DNA of 64,000 nucleotides from Brachypterus glaber (taxonomy: Eukaryota > Arthropoda > Insecta > Coleoptera > Kateretidae), in NCBI GenBank assembly GCA_958510825.1, contig OY294044.1:104942893-105006892 (forward strand), given 5' to 3'. The notes beneath the pieces are model-generated. The model was not told the origin of the DNA. It saw nothing but the letters and a program-made list of their open reading frames with translations, and ran no database searches. This document shows positions 1-10,647 of this stretch, piece by piece; position 1 is the stretch's first letter; every line of letters starts with the position of its first letter. Both the position numbers and the translations under genes were made by a program.

Positions 1-752
1 TAGTTTGCAGTGACCTGTTACGATGCTTGCAAACTGTCTTAGGTTATCCCTTTTTAGTTGCATACAAAAGCGTGCTGTCTTTTCACACGGAGTGGGAAGG
101 GCTGCTCTTGCATGTTTACAGTCGTTTCTCGTAATCCAATTACGGGTGTGTTTTATGTGAGTTTCTTGATTAATGAGAGCTGTTTTAAAAGCGACAGATA
201 CAGGGATTATGGGCTCTGGACCAATAGGTACAGAGCCTGAGCCTGCTCGTGCCAATCTATCAGCTTCTTCATTGCCTACATTTCCATTATGCCCCTTTAC
301 CCATGAGAGTGTAACAGTATTAGAAACTGCCGCTTCCTCCAGGGATTGGTGACATTCCAAAACTAGCTTTGAAGTAATTTTGAAAGACTTGATTGCTTGT
401 ATGGAAGCTTTGCTATCCGTAAGAATAGTTATTCTTCTATTACTGATTTCCCTTTCAGAAATAGCTCTCGCAGCATTTGTTATGCCTATTACCTCTGCCT
501 GAAAGACCGAGGCATGCTTGCCAAGGGAAATGCTTATTTCTAACTCTAGATCTGGGCAGAAAACTCCTGCACCTGATCCTTCAGTTGTCTTTGAACCATC
601 AGTGTACATGACAATGTCAGGTACGCTGTCAGTTTCTTCTTTAGTGGAAGCATAAGCTTGGTATGATCTATTAAAGATATACCTGGGAGCAACTAGATCG
701 GTCTGAGATTCAAGAATGGGAGCTTGTGACACAAACCGTTCAAGAATAGACT
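1..752 (-). mobile_element. Non-LTR retrotransposon, RNase H end (partial)
   Basis: Read on the minus strand this is an open frame for a ribonuclease H domain of a non-LTR retrotransposon. Visible motifs in order are YTDGSKT (first catalytic Asp), FQAEV (Glu), ILTDSKAS (second Asp) and WVKGHNGNVGNEEADRLA, followed by a C-terminal stretch ending ...FASIVTGHCKL, typical of the tail of Jockey/R1/I-type elements. The frame runs off the window at position 1 and stops matching at about 752, where an opposite-strand element begins. Family level is certain, clade is not. Confidence 0.8.
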
Positions 753-1733
753 CATGTAGATGATATTAAAATGTTTAAAAAGATTACTTGTGTGAATGAT
801 GCTATTAAACTCCAAGATGACTTAAATAGACTACACGAATGGTGTGTACGAAATCGTCTTCCTCTCAATGTATCCAAATGTAACGTTATGACCTTTACCA
901 AGAAAAAAGTACCTATAATTTATAATTATAACATAACTGGTTCTATTCTTTCTAGACCTGATCTTATGAAAGACCTAGGAATACATTTTGATCCGCAATT
1001 ATCCTTTGTTGATCATATAAACAAAACAACTTCAGCAGCTTTTAAATCATTAGGTTTTATCTTTCGTAACTCTGAGGGTATTCAAAATACTCACACATTT
1101 ACAGTGCTATATAATGCATTCGTTAGGTACAAGTTGGACTATGGTGCAGTTATTTGGAACCCTAAACATGAAATTCACAGAAACAGCATTGAGAAGGTTC
1201 AGAAAAGGTTTTTAAAGTATCTGTACCTAAAAACATATAATGAGTACCCTGCGCTTAATACTCCTACCAAAAGTTTACTGCAGAGATTTGGTTTTGTAAA
1301 TATGGCTTCACACCGTTTTTATTATAGTGTAGCATTTTTGTATAAATTACTTCATAATATTATTGACTGTCCATACTTATTAAATAAACTCAAATTTCAC
1401 GTTCCATCCGTTAGTACTAGGAATAGAACTTTATTTTACCTAAAAACACCTCGTACCAATATTCTAATGTTTTCGCCTTTATATATCATGTGTTCCAATT
1501 ACGAACGCATTGGAAGTGTTCTAGATTTATTTTTTACAAATATTAATTCCTTAAGATCTGTTTGTTATGCTGTAGAATTATAAATCATTTTTTCTCATAT
1601 AATTAAGTATTAATATTTTATGCAAATCTTGTTTTTTTTCTTTCTTTTTTATATAAGTCTCTATTGTATTTATATTACTTCATAGTTTATTATAACAACT
1701 TTGTAAAAGGGACGTATGTCCTGTTAAGTTGTA

Positions 1734-1763
<30 letters not shown>
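753..1763 (+). mobile_element. Non-LTR retrotransposon RT 3' fragment
   Basis: The open frame to the stop at 1583 encodes the C-terminal half of a reverse transcriptase. It starts exactly at the VDDIKMF motif (the catalytic xxDD box), followed by LQDDLNRLHEWC and NRLPLNVSKCNVMTF, then the long C-terminal region of Jockey-like elements. The 5' part is missing, as expected from truncated target-primed reverse transcription. The 3' UTR ends in an (AAAT)n tail at about 1733-1763. It abuts the opposite-strand RNase H fragment. Confidence 0.8.
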
Positions 1764-1767
<4 letters not shown>

Positions 1768-2221
1768 CAATACCGAGACGACTGTCGTAGCTCTTTTGTG
1801 AAACTAAATATTTTAACATTTCCGTCCCAGTTTATATTTGAAAGTTTGTTGTATGTTAAAAATAACTTTGAAAGGCTTCAGTTAAATAATAATATACATT
1901 CGTACAATACAAGAAATAACTCCGATCTAAGACCCAGATTCTTTCGTCTTTCAAAAAGCCAAAAACAAAGTCCAAGTTATATAGCTGTAAATATGTACAA
2001 TAAACTTCCCAACGATATTAAGGCTCTTTCTATCCGTACCTTTAGGGCAAGAATTAAATCCTTCCTTTTAAAGAAGGCTTTTTATTCATATGATGATTAT
2101 TTTAACTGTGATTTTAATTGATGATAGTTTTGTATTTCTGTATTTTTAATCTGTTGTTTATTTTTATTTTTATGTATTTTGTTTGACTTATGTAAGCACT
2201 ATAGTTTATTAACATAAATAA

Positions 2222-2257
<36 letters not shown>

Positions 2258-2260
2258 AGC
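1764..2260 (+). mobile_element. Second non-LTR retrotransposon 3' fragment
   Basis: The open frame from about 1783 to the stop at 2121 encodes the extreme C-terminus of a non-LTR reverse transcriptase polyprotein. Recognisable features are HSYNTRNNSDLRPR, MYNKLPNDIK and a final FLLKKAFYSYDDYF. After a short UTR it ends in an (ATCT)n tail at 2222-2258. It is severely 5'-truncated and starts right at the tail of the preceding element, so two insertions are stacked head to tail. Confidence 0.75.
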
Positions 2261-2293
2261 ATAGCTGACCTTAAACATATCTAGAAAACTCAC

Positions 2294-2541
2294 GGGTTGC
2301 ACAGGCCTGGCGGGCGCGTGCGCAGGCGAGGGGGGCGCAGGCCTACTCGGGGGCTGTTTAATACCGTTGCTGTTCATGCAGTCCATGAAACCCGAGTCGG
2401 AGTCCGGTTCGTGGGGTTTCTGAGTTTGGAGGATCAGAGGGGCCCGGAGATTGTAGCCGTTGGTTTCGGCGATAGCTGCAACGCGTTCTAGGCAAGCGGA
2501 GATGCTGAGTCTTTGTTCAGGGTTCACTTGCAAACATCCCT
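2294..2541 (-). CDS. GAK: GAK coding exon 6
   Basis: Encodes the end of the kinase domain (GCLQVNPEQRLSISACLERV) and a proline-rich linker. It ends in phase 0 at a GTGAGT donor. The exon is clearly more GC-rich than its surroundings. Confidence 0.88.
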
Positions 2542-5500
2542 CTAAAAAAATATGTAAAGAAACGTTAGGGTAGTAGTGGATGGTTACAGAACACTCCTGT
2601 TCTGTTTCACCGATGTTTATACACACATGGTGTAATTTTCTATAATCCAACTATGAATTTTTTTCTTAACATTTTTATACGGTTTACCTTTAAGTTGTGA
2701 TGTATGTATTAATTTCGGCAATATAAGTAAAATGTGTTTTTTGCAATTTAACACAGAAATTTCTCGTTATAAAACAATAAAATATTAAAAAATGTGCAAA
2801 AAAAATAAACAATAACACAGGCCCACAAAAAAAAATCTGAGTCTTGGATTTCAATATGATATTCCTATGTATTTTTTCCCGCTGAAACTTAATCCGCAAT
2901 CCGTTTAACCCCTACACGTCAGGATTTTGACATAACCTCAAAAAACACCCGAAAAACTACTGAAACCACTAAAATCATTTATGCCATACCACTGTCACCC
3001 CCCTGTCCCCAAATTGCTAATTTTATGACCCCAATATCCCATATTCTCCTTACCTCATAATACCATAGCCACATAACCTCAAAACCCCGTAACCTCATTA
3101 AGTAAAAAAATCTATTTTGGGAAAACAGAAAAAATTCTTCAATTTTTTTTGTGGAAAATAGTCATAGGTAAGTAACTCTATAATAATAATAATTCCCTAA
3201 CACCATAACCTCAAATCCCTTCACATCGTAACCCCATATACTATATCCCCTGAATCCCAATATCCTATTCTGTGGAGAAGTCCGGTTAAAAAAATAACGA
3301 AGTAGACCTTGATTCATGACTTCACTCACAAAACTTTTATGATTTCGAGAACCGGACTTCTCCACAGAATAGGATTATGGGGTTAAGAGGTTATAATATA
3401 TGGGGTTACGGAGTGAAGGGGTTAGGAGGTGTGATGGGATTTTAGGGTTATACAGTTACTTATTCATAACTATGTTCTTCAAGAAAATTTTACGTAATTG
3501 TTCTGTTTTCCCGAACCAGATTTTTCTACTTAATGGGGTTACGGGGTTTTGAGGTTAAGGAGTAATGGTATTCCGACGTGAGGGGATTATGGGGTTACGA
3601 AATTACGAATTTGGAGGAAGGGGCTGAAAGTGTGATGGAGTAGACGATTTTAGCGGTTTCAGTCAAAATTCTGACGTATAAGGTTTAAACGGGTTACGGA
3701 TTCGGTTTCAGCGGGAAAAAATACATAGGAATATCATATTGGAATCCAAGACTCACAATTTTTTTTTTGTGGGCCGGTGTAATTTGCGTGCGGTAAGTTT
3801 CACTTTTCCGCACGCATTTAATATCCACGTGCATTTGCGTGCGGAAGTATCGAAGCCCAAATGAGTGCGAAAAAGTGATACTCTAGACACGCTTGTAGAA
3901 AAATATAATTCCATATAACCATACTTACTAATTATACTGTGAAAACAAGCAAATTTTGGATCAGGCGGCAAAGTAAAATTGGCATTAATTATCCTCAACT
4001 TAGCCCCATCTTCAAAAGGGTGCCTCATATAACAAAGAGTGTACAAAATACATCCAACAGCCCAAACGTCAACTGGAGGCCCTATGTAGAAGTTATTCCA
4101 AGTATCTACCATTTCTGGGGCCCTATACATTGGAGTTGTGAACCGGGCCATCTAAAAATATCAACAAAATTGTTTTATTGTGATATAAGTAAAGTATACT
4201 TTTTTTTTCTTTAATTTATTAGGATTTGAACTGAGTAGGCACTTAAAAGTAAATATGTATGGAAAGAGTTTAAGGACATTTTCCGAAACGAAAAAATAAA
4301 ATCCTTTATAACTAAATTTTTTTTCCTTTCTTTAAAATCCAAAAACCCCTAGATAATTTTTTCCAAAAATTACGAAAGAAAACAAGAAATTTACTCTATT
4401 CGAACACATTAAGTCCCAAAACGCGCCTTAGAGAACGCATATATTACCTATATATAATCCAATATAAACAAGCCCTGGTAAAAAGTTTGAACCCTCTGAA
4501 CACAAGAAAACATTTTTATTCGCAACTGTATATGTAATACATACATTACGCCCAGGTAGCAAAATAACATGACATTCACGTGAAAGTCACGTTAATATGT
4601 GACATGTGATGTTAAGATTGTAGTCTCATTTAACAAGAATGTAGCATGGTGGGGATGTCCTAAGTCCGCCCCTAATAACATCACACAATGACATCCCGAA
4701 AATAACGTGTTTGTGACATCATAATGTTATACATTCCTGTTATATCTAATATCTTATGGATGCCGTTACTGGTACTTTAATATTTAAATAATATTCTAGG
4801 ATATTAGCTTTTTCTAAATTAAAACCATTAAAAACGCTATAACCCTATAAAAAAATCGGATTTAAAATCAATCAGTAATTGAAACAATCACAGATTGAAA
4901 CAGATAGATTCTAAATACGAAATTGCAGATTAAGCGGAGAATATATTCCTTTAATCCGTGTCCATAGTCTTGAGAAGCCCGGCAGAGCCCCCTATCCATT
5001 GGAAATCGTATAATGTGTATACAATTTCCTTATAATAATTCACTCTATCAACATCATCTTATATCGATTTTTTTGCTTCGAACGTCGGTGAGAAGCAAAA
5101 TAACATGACATTCACGTGAAAGCCACGTTAATATGTGACTTGCGATATATTCACAGCGTTGCTAAATATTTGTTATTAAATAACATGGTTGTCACGTCAC
5201 ACGTGTTATGTTGCAAATGTGATGTTAAATACATGTTATTTTTCAATATTATGTGATGTTATGATTTAGTTTAAAAATACACCCAAAAGTGATGTTAATT
5301 TCTTGTAATATAACATTCCTTGCTACCTGGGCGTGTATTAATAAAGTTTGGGAAGTACATGTCCTTTAATGAAAAATAGAGACCAGTAAACTAATTATTA
5401 CTGGTCTACAATTTAAATCATTAATTTCCGTTAGATGGCGCCACCGATAAAAATATCATTATTAATGCTTAAAGCAAGATGGCTGAACTGCTGTTGTCAT

Positions 5501-8500
5501 GATAAACACGAATATAATCTAATACATTTCGTTTAAAAAACTTAAATGTACAGTTTTAGTCGTTTTTTTTTACTTTTGAGGCTGAGAAGGATAATAAATG
5601 TTATAAACGGTGCCTTGTGAGCTATCAACAAATGTTTTATGTGATTGTTTATTTGGGTTACGCGTATGTGGAACTTCAGTTTTATATAATTGTGCTTTTC
5701 TTGTGAAATGCAGGAAAAAATATTTGTGGTAAATATGAAAAGAACTAAAAAACTAAGTATTATAGTATTATTTTCTTCATTTGAATTGAAACATCTAGGT
5801 TTCAAAAAAATTAGTACTTTATTTTTAAATAAAAATAGTTGCGAATAAAAAAGTATACAGGTCTCCCGAAAAATGGTACTTTTCCTCGACCTATAAATGG
5901 TCTCGGAAAAGTACTACTTTCCGAGTCGACCTGTAATCTACTATTAAAATCAATATGCGCAAAAATTTAAACATGCTGTTTCGTTTTTGAGTTATAATTT
6001 TTTTATTTTTACTTTTTTTGTAAAATGGGTCGATGGTTTGGTAGAATTTTATGAATTAATTGTTTTAGTAATAGTTCATTCAATTTCCCTGATTTTTCCC
6101 TAATTTCCCTGTTTTTCCTTACATTTTCTTCCAAGGCAGATCGTTGATTGGCCGACCAGTTGACATCGGGCCTAAAAATATCAGAGGTAGCAGATCCAAA
6201 ATCGCACAATTTTATCGAACTTTCCCCGCTGATCAGTAAATTGTCAATTTTTAAATCCCTGTGGATGATGGGCGGATTTTGGGAATGCATGTGTTGCACG
6301 GCTCTGCAGGTTTGGTAGAATATTCTTGTTATAGTGTCTAAGTCGAAAGCAGTGTTTCTGTTTTGTAGGATTTCCACCAATGAACCACCTAGAAGAAAAA
6401 GGTCAAGTTGCGTGTAAAAAGAAGCCCCCCCTCATTATGTTTTCTACTGCTTTAGATATCAACTTTAAATTTAAACCATTTAAATAACATAGGGGATTTA
6501 AGAGTGTGAGGCTATACTAGTCTTCTCTACCGTGGTTTATTATTAGTTTTTTCACTACTGGCACTATTTAACTATTTTTATACAATACATACAGATAATA
6601 AGAAAATTACCAGCTTTATTTTAAATAGATAAACTCAATAATAACCCCCGCGTGGCTTTTACTTTATTGAGTGGATAATTATTTATTTTACCCACTCAAC
6701 TGTCACTTGTCAAATTGTTTTCTTGTAAATGTCATTAAAATTTTTAATAAAAATATGCCCTCTCGAAAATTAACCTGCTTGACTGGTTAATTTTCTCATG
6801 GGCAAAATCGTAATTTACCCACTAGTACCATAATAGTATTTTATAAGGCTGGGTTTATCAATGAGTGAGGCATAATATTAATTTTTTTATTGATTTTAAT
6901 ATATTGTTTTTAAAATTAAAGTTCAATATTCGCGATATCTTGCGTATTTAAAAACAAATATAAACTACACTTTAAGGTCATTAACTTTTCAAATAAGCGG
7001 CCAATTAGTGTATTCGTTCGAAAATTTTGGCATTGGCTCTTTTAGAACCAAGCCACAGAATTATACTTATATTGTACTTATATTAAACTCAAGGCCGTAG
7101 CTATGCGGGAGGGATGCGTCCCCCCAGCTATCTTGAAAAGTTGTATATTTTATTGATCCAAACAAAATAAGTTGTATATTTTATGGATTCAAAATACATA
7201 AGTTGTATATTTCACAAAAAGAAAGTTGTATAATGCAGGGATTCATAATACAAAAAATACAAAAGTTGTATATTTCACCAAGAAGGTGAGGACATGTACA
7301 GGTGCCGGCCTTTGTATTTTTTTCTGCTTGCGGGTGGGGCGACAAACTTGGTAGAAAGTGTCAGGGACAAGTTCGGGGACAAAGCTTTTTGTTTAGGGTG
7401 GGGCGCCAAGTCTTAGAAGTAACCATCAGGGATAAAGATTTTTTTTAGGGTGGGGCGCCAAGTCTGCCAAGTCTTGGCAGAAACCGTCAGGGACAAAGCT
7501 TTTTTTTAGGATGGGGCACCAAGTCTCGGTAGAAACCGTCAGAATCAAAGCTTTTTTTCTAGGGTTTTTTTTTGTTTTGCAAGGGCGTCAAGTTTTGACG
7601 GAACCGTCAGGGACAAAGCTTTTTTCTGGAGGAAAAAAGTTGTATTTTTAGGCTAAAAAAAGTTTTAATTTTTTACCTTCTCTTTTAATTATTTTTCATT
7701 ATTTTACTCGCTGTCTGTCTGTCCGGGAAATTTTTGGCCACGATAACTCGAGAACCCTTTGAGCTAAAGACTTCAAATTTGGACCATAGGTTGCTTATCC
7801 AAAGTTCTCGACTGGAATTATTTTTGGACTTTTTTGGAAAAATCGGTGTTTTCAAAACAGTTTTACTTCATTTTGTTTTACGAAAAAAAAAAAAATTATT
7901 TAATTTTAAAAAAAATTTTTTTTTTCTTATTTTTTTTTTCCGAAAAAATAGTTATTTTCTTAACTAGTGTATTAAGTGGATAAAATCATTTAATACACGA
8001 GTTGAGAATTTAATTTTATCCAACACCTTTTATTTTTAAATAAAAATCTATAATTCTATTCTATAAGATTAAGTTTTCTTAATACCAAATAAATAGGTAG
8101 CCATGGCCTATTAAAAATAAACAATTGCTAGTTTTACATTTCTTACAAACGTTAAAATGGACGCGGTGATGACAGAATTTTCACAAATATCTGATGATGT
8201 TCAGTATTTTATTCAAAAACTAAAGAATAATTTGGGGTTTTCTTTAATTTTTATGGTTTAGTTAATGTGCTTCTATTTATAGAATAGTTATAATACTTAA
8301 TTAATAGGGTATGTAACTAATTCTGGGTGAGATCAAAAGCTGTACGTAAAAGAGTGGGTGAAAAGTTTTTTAGTCACTAGTGGAAAAAAAACTCACTTTT
8401 GACATTTAAAATAGTGCTCAAAACAAGTGTTCTGTGAAGGTGTTGGATAAAAGTTTTTTCCTTACAGGGGAAAGTGTTATTTTGTTAGGAGCAGTATTTT

Positions 8501-10647
8501 TTAATGAAAAAGTATTATTTTGTACGGCGCGATTTTTTTAATAATTAAAAAAAAATCATAATTACCTGGGCATAGCTCAGTGACCAATAAAAACTCATTT
8601 TGACCATGGCTGGTTTGTGATTTTTCTATAAAGGTAGCAGTTAAGTAAGTTATAATATTGGGATGACCAGAAACTTTCTTCAGAAAATTAATCTCCCTTG
8701 TAATGTTATTTTTAGCCTCTTCATCAGCCCCCAGCAGTCTCTGAAAAAAAAAAGATATAAAAAAATATACCGGGTGTCCCAAATTTTACTTCCCAGCTGA
8801 GGGGTTTATTTATTGAAAAAAAGTTTACAAGGATTGTGAGAATCAAAGGATTGTGGAAGATTGTCAAAAAGATTTTACAAAATTTTAAAGAAGATTGTTA
8901 AAGATTGTGGAAAGATTTCAGATGATTGTGGAAGATTGTAGATGATTGTGGAGGATTGTAGAGGATTGTGGAAGAAGGAATTGTCAAGGATTGTAGAAGA
9001 TTGTTGGATAGGTGTACAAGGATTGTCTAATAAATAAACCCCTCGCTCCCAGCCAATATCTTCATTATTTTAAAAAATAGAAACTTAATTAAAAAAACAT
9101 ACTTTTAAATCCTACACCAAAACACACCCCTTAAAACTTACCCCCTTGGAAACACCAGAAACGTTTTTTTTTTCAAATAGCACCTGCATAGTTTTTTTAA
9201 TGATTTTGAAAGCACTGTAAATTCTGAATTTATGTGTGTATTACAGTTTATATTTACCCTAAGGGGAAGTAGCCTAAGGGGTCGTCCATAAAATACGTCA
9301 GGCAAATTGACCAAAATTCATACACTTCATACCCTGTTTCTCGCGTTATTAAAGGATGTAGAGATTTCATATTTTGGCTAACGCAAGAAATGGGATATGA
9401 AGTGTATGAATGTTGGTTTATTTGTGTGACGCATTTTATGGACGACCCCTAAAATAAAAAATATATATTTTTTTTTTTGGAAAAAATTGAAAATTTTTTT
9501 TTACAAAATTTTTAAATATTCTCAAAAAAGAAGTTTTGTTACAAAAAATTTTTTCCTATTTTTTTTATTTTAGGCTTCTTTCCCTTAGGGTAAATATATA
9601 TATTTAAAAAAAAAGTGTGGGGTGGTTCCAAGGGGGTGAGTTAATGAGGGGTGTGTTTTGGTGTGGAGTTTAAAAGTACTCTTCCCATTTAATATGTTTT
9701 TTTAATTAAGTTTAAATCTTTAAAAATAATGGCCGGGAAATAAAATTTGGAACACCTGGTATAAGAAAACCAAAAAGTGAAGTATTTAATTTTTTTTTGG
9801 GCCCACCAAAGTGTGTATATTAAGCCTTTTTTGCATAATTAATAGCACTTTTCATATAAAAAGTAATTTAATTTACATAAAATAGGACATTGTTACAAAA
9901 AAAACAGGTAACTTTTAACCATACACATTTTTTATATAAAACTAGCTTTTTATATAAAAAATTAAAAAAAAATGTACATTTTTTTATAAAATGTGTCTTT
10001 ATATAAAAAAATAACCTTTTGTATTAAAATATGTATTTTTTACACAAATAATAGGGGTTTTAAGTACATAAAATTGTACTTTTTTGGGTATGCATGTATA
10101 CCACTGCACTGTGCAGTGTCATGATTTTTTTTTTGTGAGCCAGTATAAAAATTATGCTCATTTGTGCCCCCTCTTGTTGGTTAGTTGGTTATCAAAACTC
10201 AAATATTTACAACCCCAAGTTTAAAAGTTTATAAAAAAAATTAAACATCTAAAGAAAAAAACGCCCTTTAAGTTTGCAATTGTAATTAAATCACTAATAT
10301 CTATAATTCTAAAACAAGGTCCATTTCTTAAAATTTATTACACTCATTATTACCCAAATATTCAATGTAAATTATTTAATGGAAAACTCACTTTTAAAGC
10401 GTATTCTTTTCCAGTAGCTACATCTTGTGCAGCATAAACTACGGCAAATCCTCCTAAAATAGAAATAAACATTTATTTATTTGAACTCAGAAAATCAATA
10501 ACGAAAACACAGACCTTCTGCAATAACTCTCTTAATTCTTAACTTTACATTTGATATTTCTATGACTTGTCCGACGAAACTATTATCACTTTGGCCGTTA
10601 GTGGGGCCACTAAAATACTCGAAAGCGGATTTAAACAAGTCACTCAT
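2294..10647 (-). CDS. GAK: Cyclin-G-associated kinase / auxilin (N-terminal kinase part)
   Basis: Six coding exons on the minus strand join with consistent phases into 369 codons: 10515-10647, 10392-10453, 8566-8740, 6123-6388, 3929-4151, 2294-2541. The product is the NAK-family kinase that with auxilin activity drives clathrin uncoating and phosphorylates AP adaptor subunits. Visible: N-terminus MSDLFKSAFEYFSG, glycine loop AEGGFAVVYAAQD, VAIK lysine in YALKRLL, IIHRDLKIDNLL, CDFGSA, and the TPMYRAPEM activation/P+1 segment followed by DVWAVGCILY. Family-level match to GAK is close throughout. The last visible exon leaves the kinase domain into a proline-rich linker; the PTEN-like, clathrin-binding and J domains must lie left of the window. 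The start Met heads the characteristic GAK leader. Introns carry many foldback elements. Confidence 0.93.
2820..3775. mobile_element. Foldback element in GAK intron 5
   Basis: The two ends are long imperfect inverted repeats, starting ggcccacaaaaaaaaatc on the left and mirrored by ttttttttgtgggcc on the right, including matching ~65-bp arms. The interior has degenerate GGGGTTA-like blocks on the right half and their complement on the left half. A perfect 24-bp inner inverted repeat lies at 3262-3285 and 3351-3374. No coding region is visible. Confidence 0.7.
3929..4151 (-). CDS. GAK: GAK coding exon 5
   Basis: Encodes MARFTTPMYRAPEM, the DVWAVGCILYTLCY helix F segment and HPFEDGAKLRI. It is bounded by a TTTTTAG acceptor and a GTAAGT donor. 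Confidence 0.92.
4548..5334. mobile_element. MITE-like element, TIR ACGCCCAGGTAGCAA
   Basis: A perfect 15-bp terminal inverted repeat bounds the segment at 4548-4562 and 5320-5334. A ~48-bp block beginning agcaaaataacatgacattc occurs near the left end and again in direct orientation at about 5093. No transposase frame is present, so it is nonautonomous. A convincing target duplication is not visible. Confidence 0.65.
6123..6388 (-). CDS. GAK: GAK coding exon 4
   Basis: Encodes the catalytic loop HRDLKIDNLL and the DFGSA magnesium-binding motif, ending at LEEN before a GTAAGG donor. Acceptor is TTCTTCTAG. Confidence 0.92.
6583..6832. repeat. Dispersed repeat, copy 1 (partner at 47890)
   Basis: This sequence in GAK intron 3 (between coding exons 4 and 3) recurs in the same orientation at 47890-48186 with high identity, including the block aataataacccccgcgtggc and the AAAATTAACCTRCTTG hairpin near its end. 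It has no coding capacity. The two copies differ by indels. Confidence 0.7.
7090..7640. repeat. Minisatellite cluster in GAK intron 3
   Basis: The first part (7140-7290) holds four loose copies of a unit containing agttgtatatttta. The second part (7320-7640) holds about five diverged ~62-bp units with the cores ggtggggcgccaagtct, gaaaccgtcagggac and aaagctttttt. No open reading frame is supported. Confidence 0.7.
7706..7840 (+). repeat. GTCTGTCTGTCCGGG core repeat
   Basis: The block runs from ctgtctgtctgtccgggaaa through cacgataactcgagaac, gagctaaagacttcaaattt and a final ttctcgactgg. Recognisably the same string recurs, on either strand, at about 13135, 25270, 43430, 46940, 47565, 59000 and 61540. 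It looks like the core of a dispersed nonautonomous element. Confidence 0.6.
8017..8448. mobile_element. MITE, TIR TATCCAACACCTT (copy 1)
   Basis: The segment starts tatccaacacctt and ends aaggtgttggata, a perfect 13-bp inverted repeat. A second copy with the same termini lies at 30835-31273. It is nonautonomous, and two related insertions in one window indicate an active family. Confidence 0.75.
8566..8740 (-). CDS. GAK: GAK coding exon 3
   Basis: Encodes RLLGADEEAKNNITREINF through VTELCPG: the alpha-C helix and hinge region of the kinase. Acceptor is a pyrimidine tract plus CAG, donor is GTAATT. Confidence 0.9.
8798..9046 (+). mobile_element. GATTGT-repeat element with TSD and empty site
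   Basis: About 249 bp bounded by inverted 16-mers (gaggggtttatttatt at 8799-8814, aataaataaacccctc at 9029-9044) and flanked by the direct repeat tcccagc (8791-8797 and 9047-9053). The interior is a degenerate array of GATTGTGGAA / GATTGTAGA units, strongly purine/T-biased with almost no C. The mirrored arm of the host foldback at about 9730 lacks the insertion and so acts as an empty site. I do not recognise the family. Confidence 0.65.
9277..9450. mobile_element. MITE, TIR AGGGGTCGTCCATAAA
   Basis: A 174-bp palindromic element nested in the foldback element. The left terminus aggggtcgtccataaa is mirrored by tttatggacgacccct. The inner segment cgcgttattaaaggatg... recurs as a partial copy at about 43164-43215. 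Confidence 0.75.
10392..10453 (-). CDS. GAK: GAK coding exon 2
   Basis: A 62-nt exon encoding the glycine-rich loop and the ATP-binding Lys (GGFAVVYAAQDVATGKEYALK). It is bounded by a TTTTAG acceptor and a GTGAGT donor and is too short to be seen as an ORF. Confidence 0.9.
10515..10647 (-). CDS. GAK: GAK coding exon 1
   Basis: Contains the start codon (10647-10645) and the conserved leader MSDLFKSAFEYFSG through IKRVIAEG. It ends in phase 1 at a GTCTGT donor. Confidence 0.9.

Larger units (their letters stand above)
8768..9763. mobile_element. Foldback element in GAK intron 2, with nested insertions
   Basis: The left end taccgggtgtcccaaatttt is mirrored at the right end by aaaatttggaacacctggta. 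Arms continue inward, for example caccaaaacacacccctta on the left matched by gaggggtgtgttttggtgt on the right. Two smaller elements are nested within it (8798-9046 and 9277-9450). No transposase is visible. Confidence 0.7.

Noticed and set aside
2294..2650. GAK coding sequence continuing left to the stop near 2255
   Set aside because: A consensus GTGAGT donor ends the exon at 2294; the extra residues SFLDMFKVSYA are intron and microsatellite translation.
3380..3600. Telomeric repeat array
   Set aside because: The GGGGTTA-like words are degenerate, lack fixed spacing and are mirrored within a foldback element; insect telomeres are normally TTAGG.
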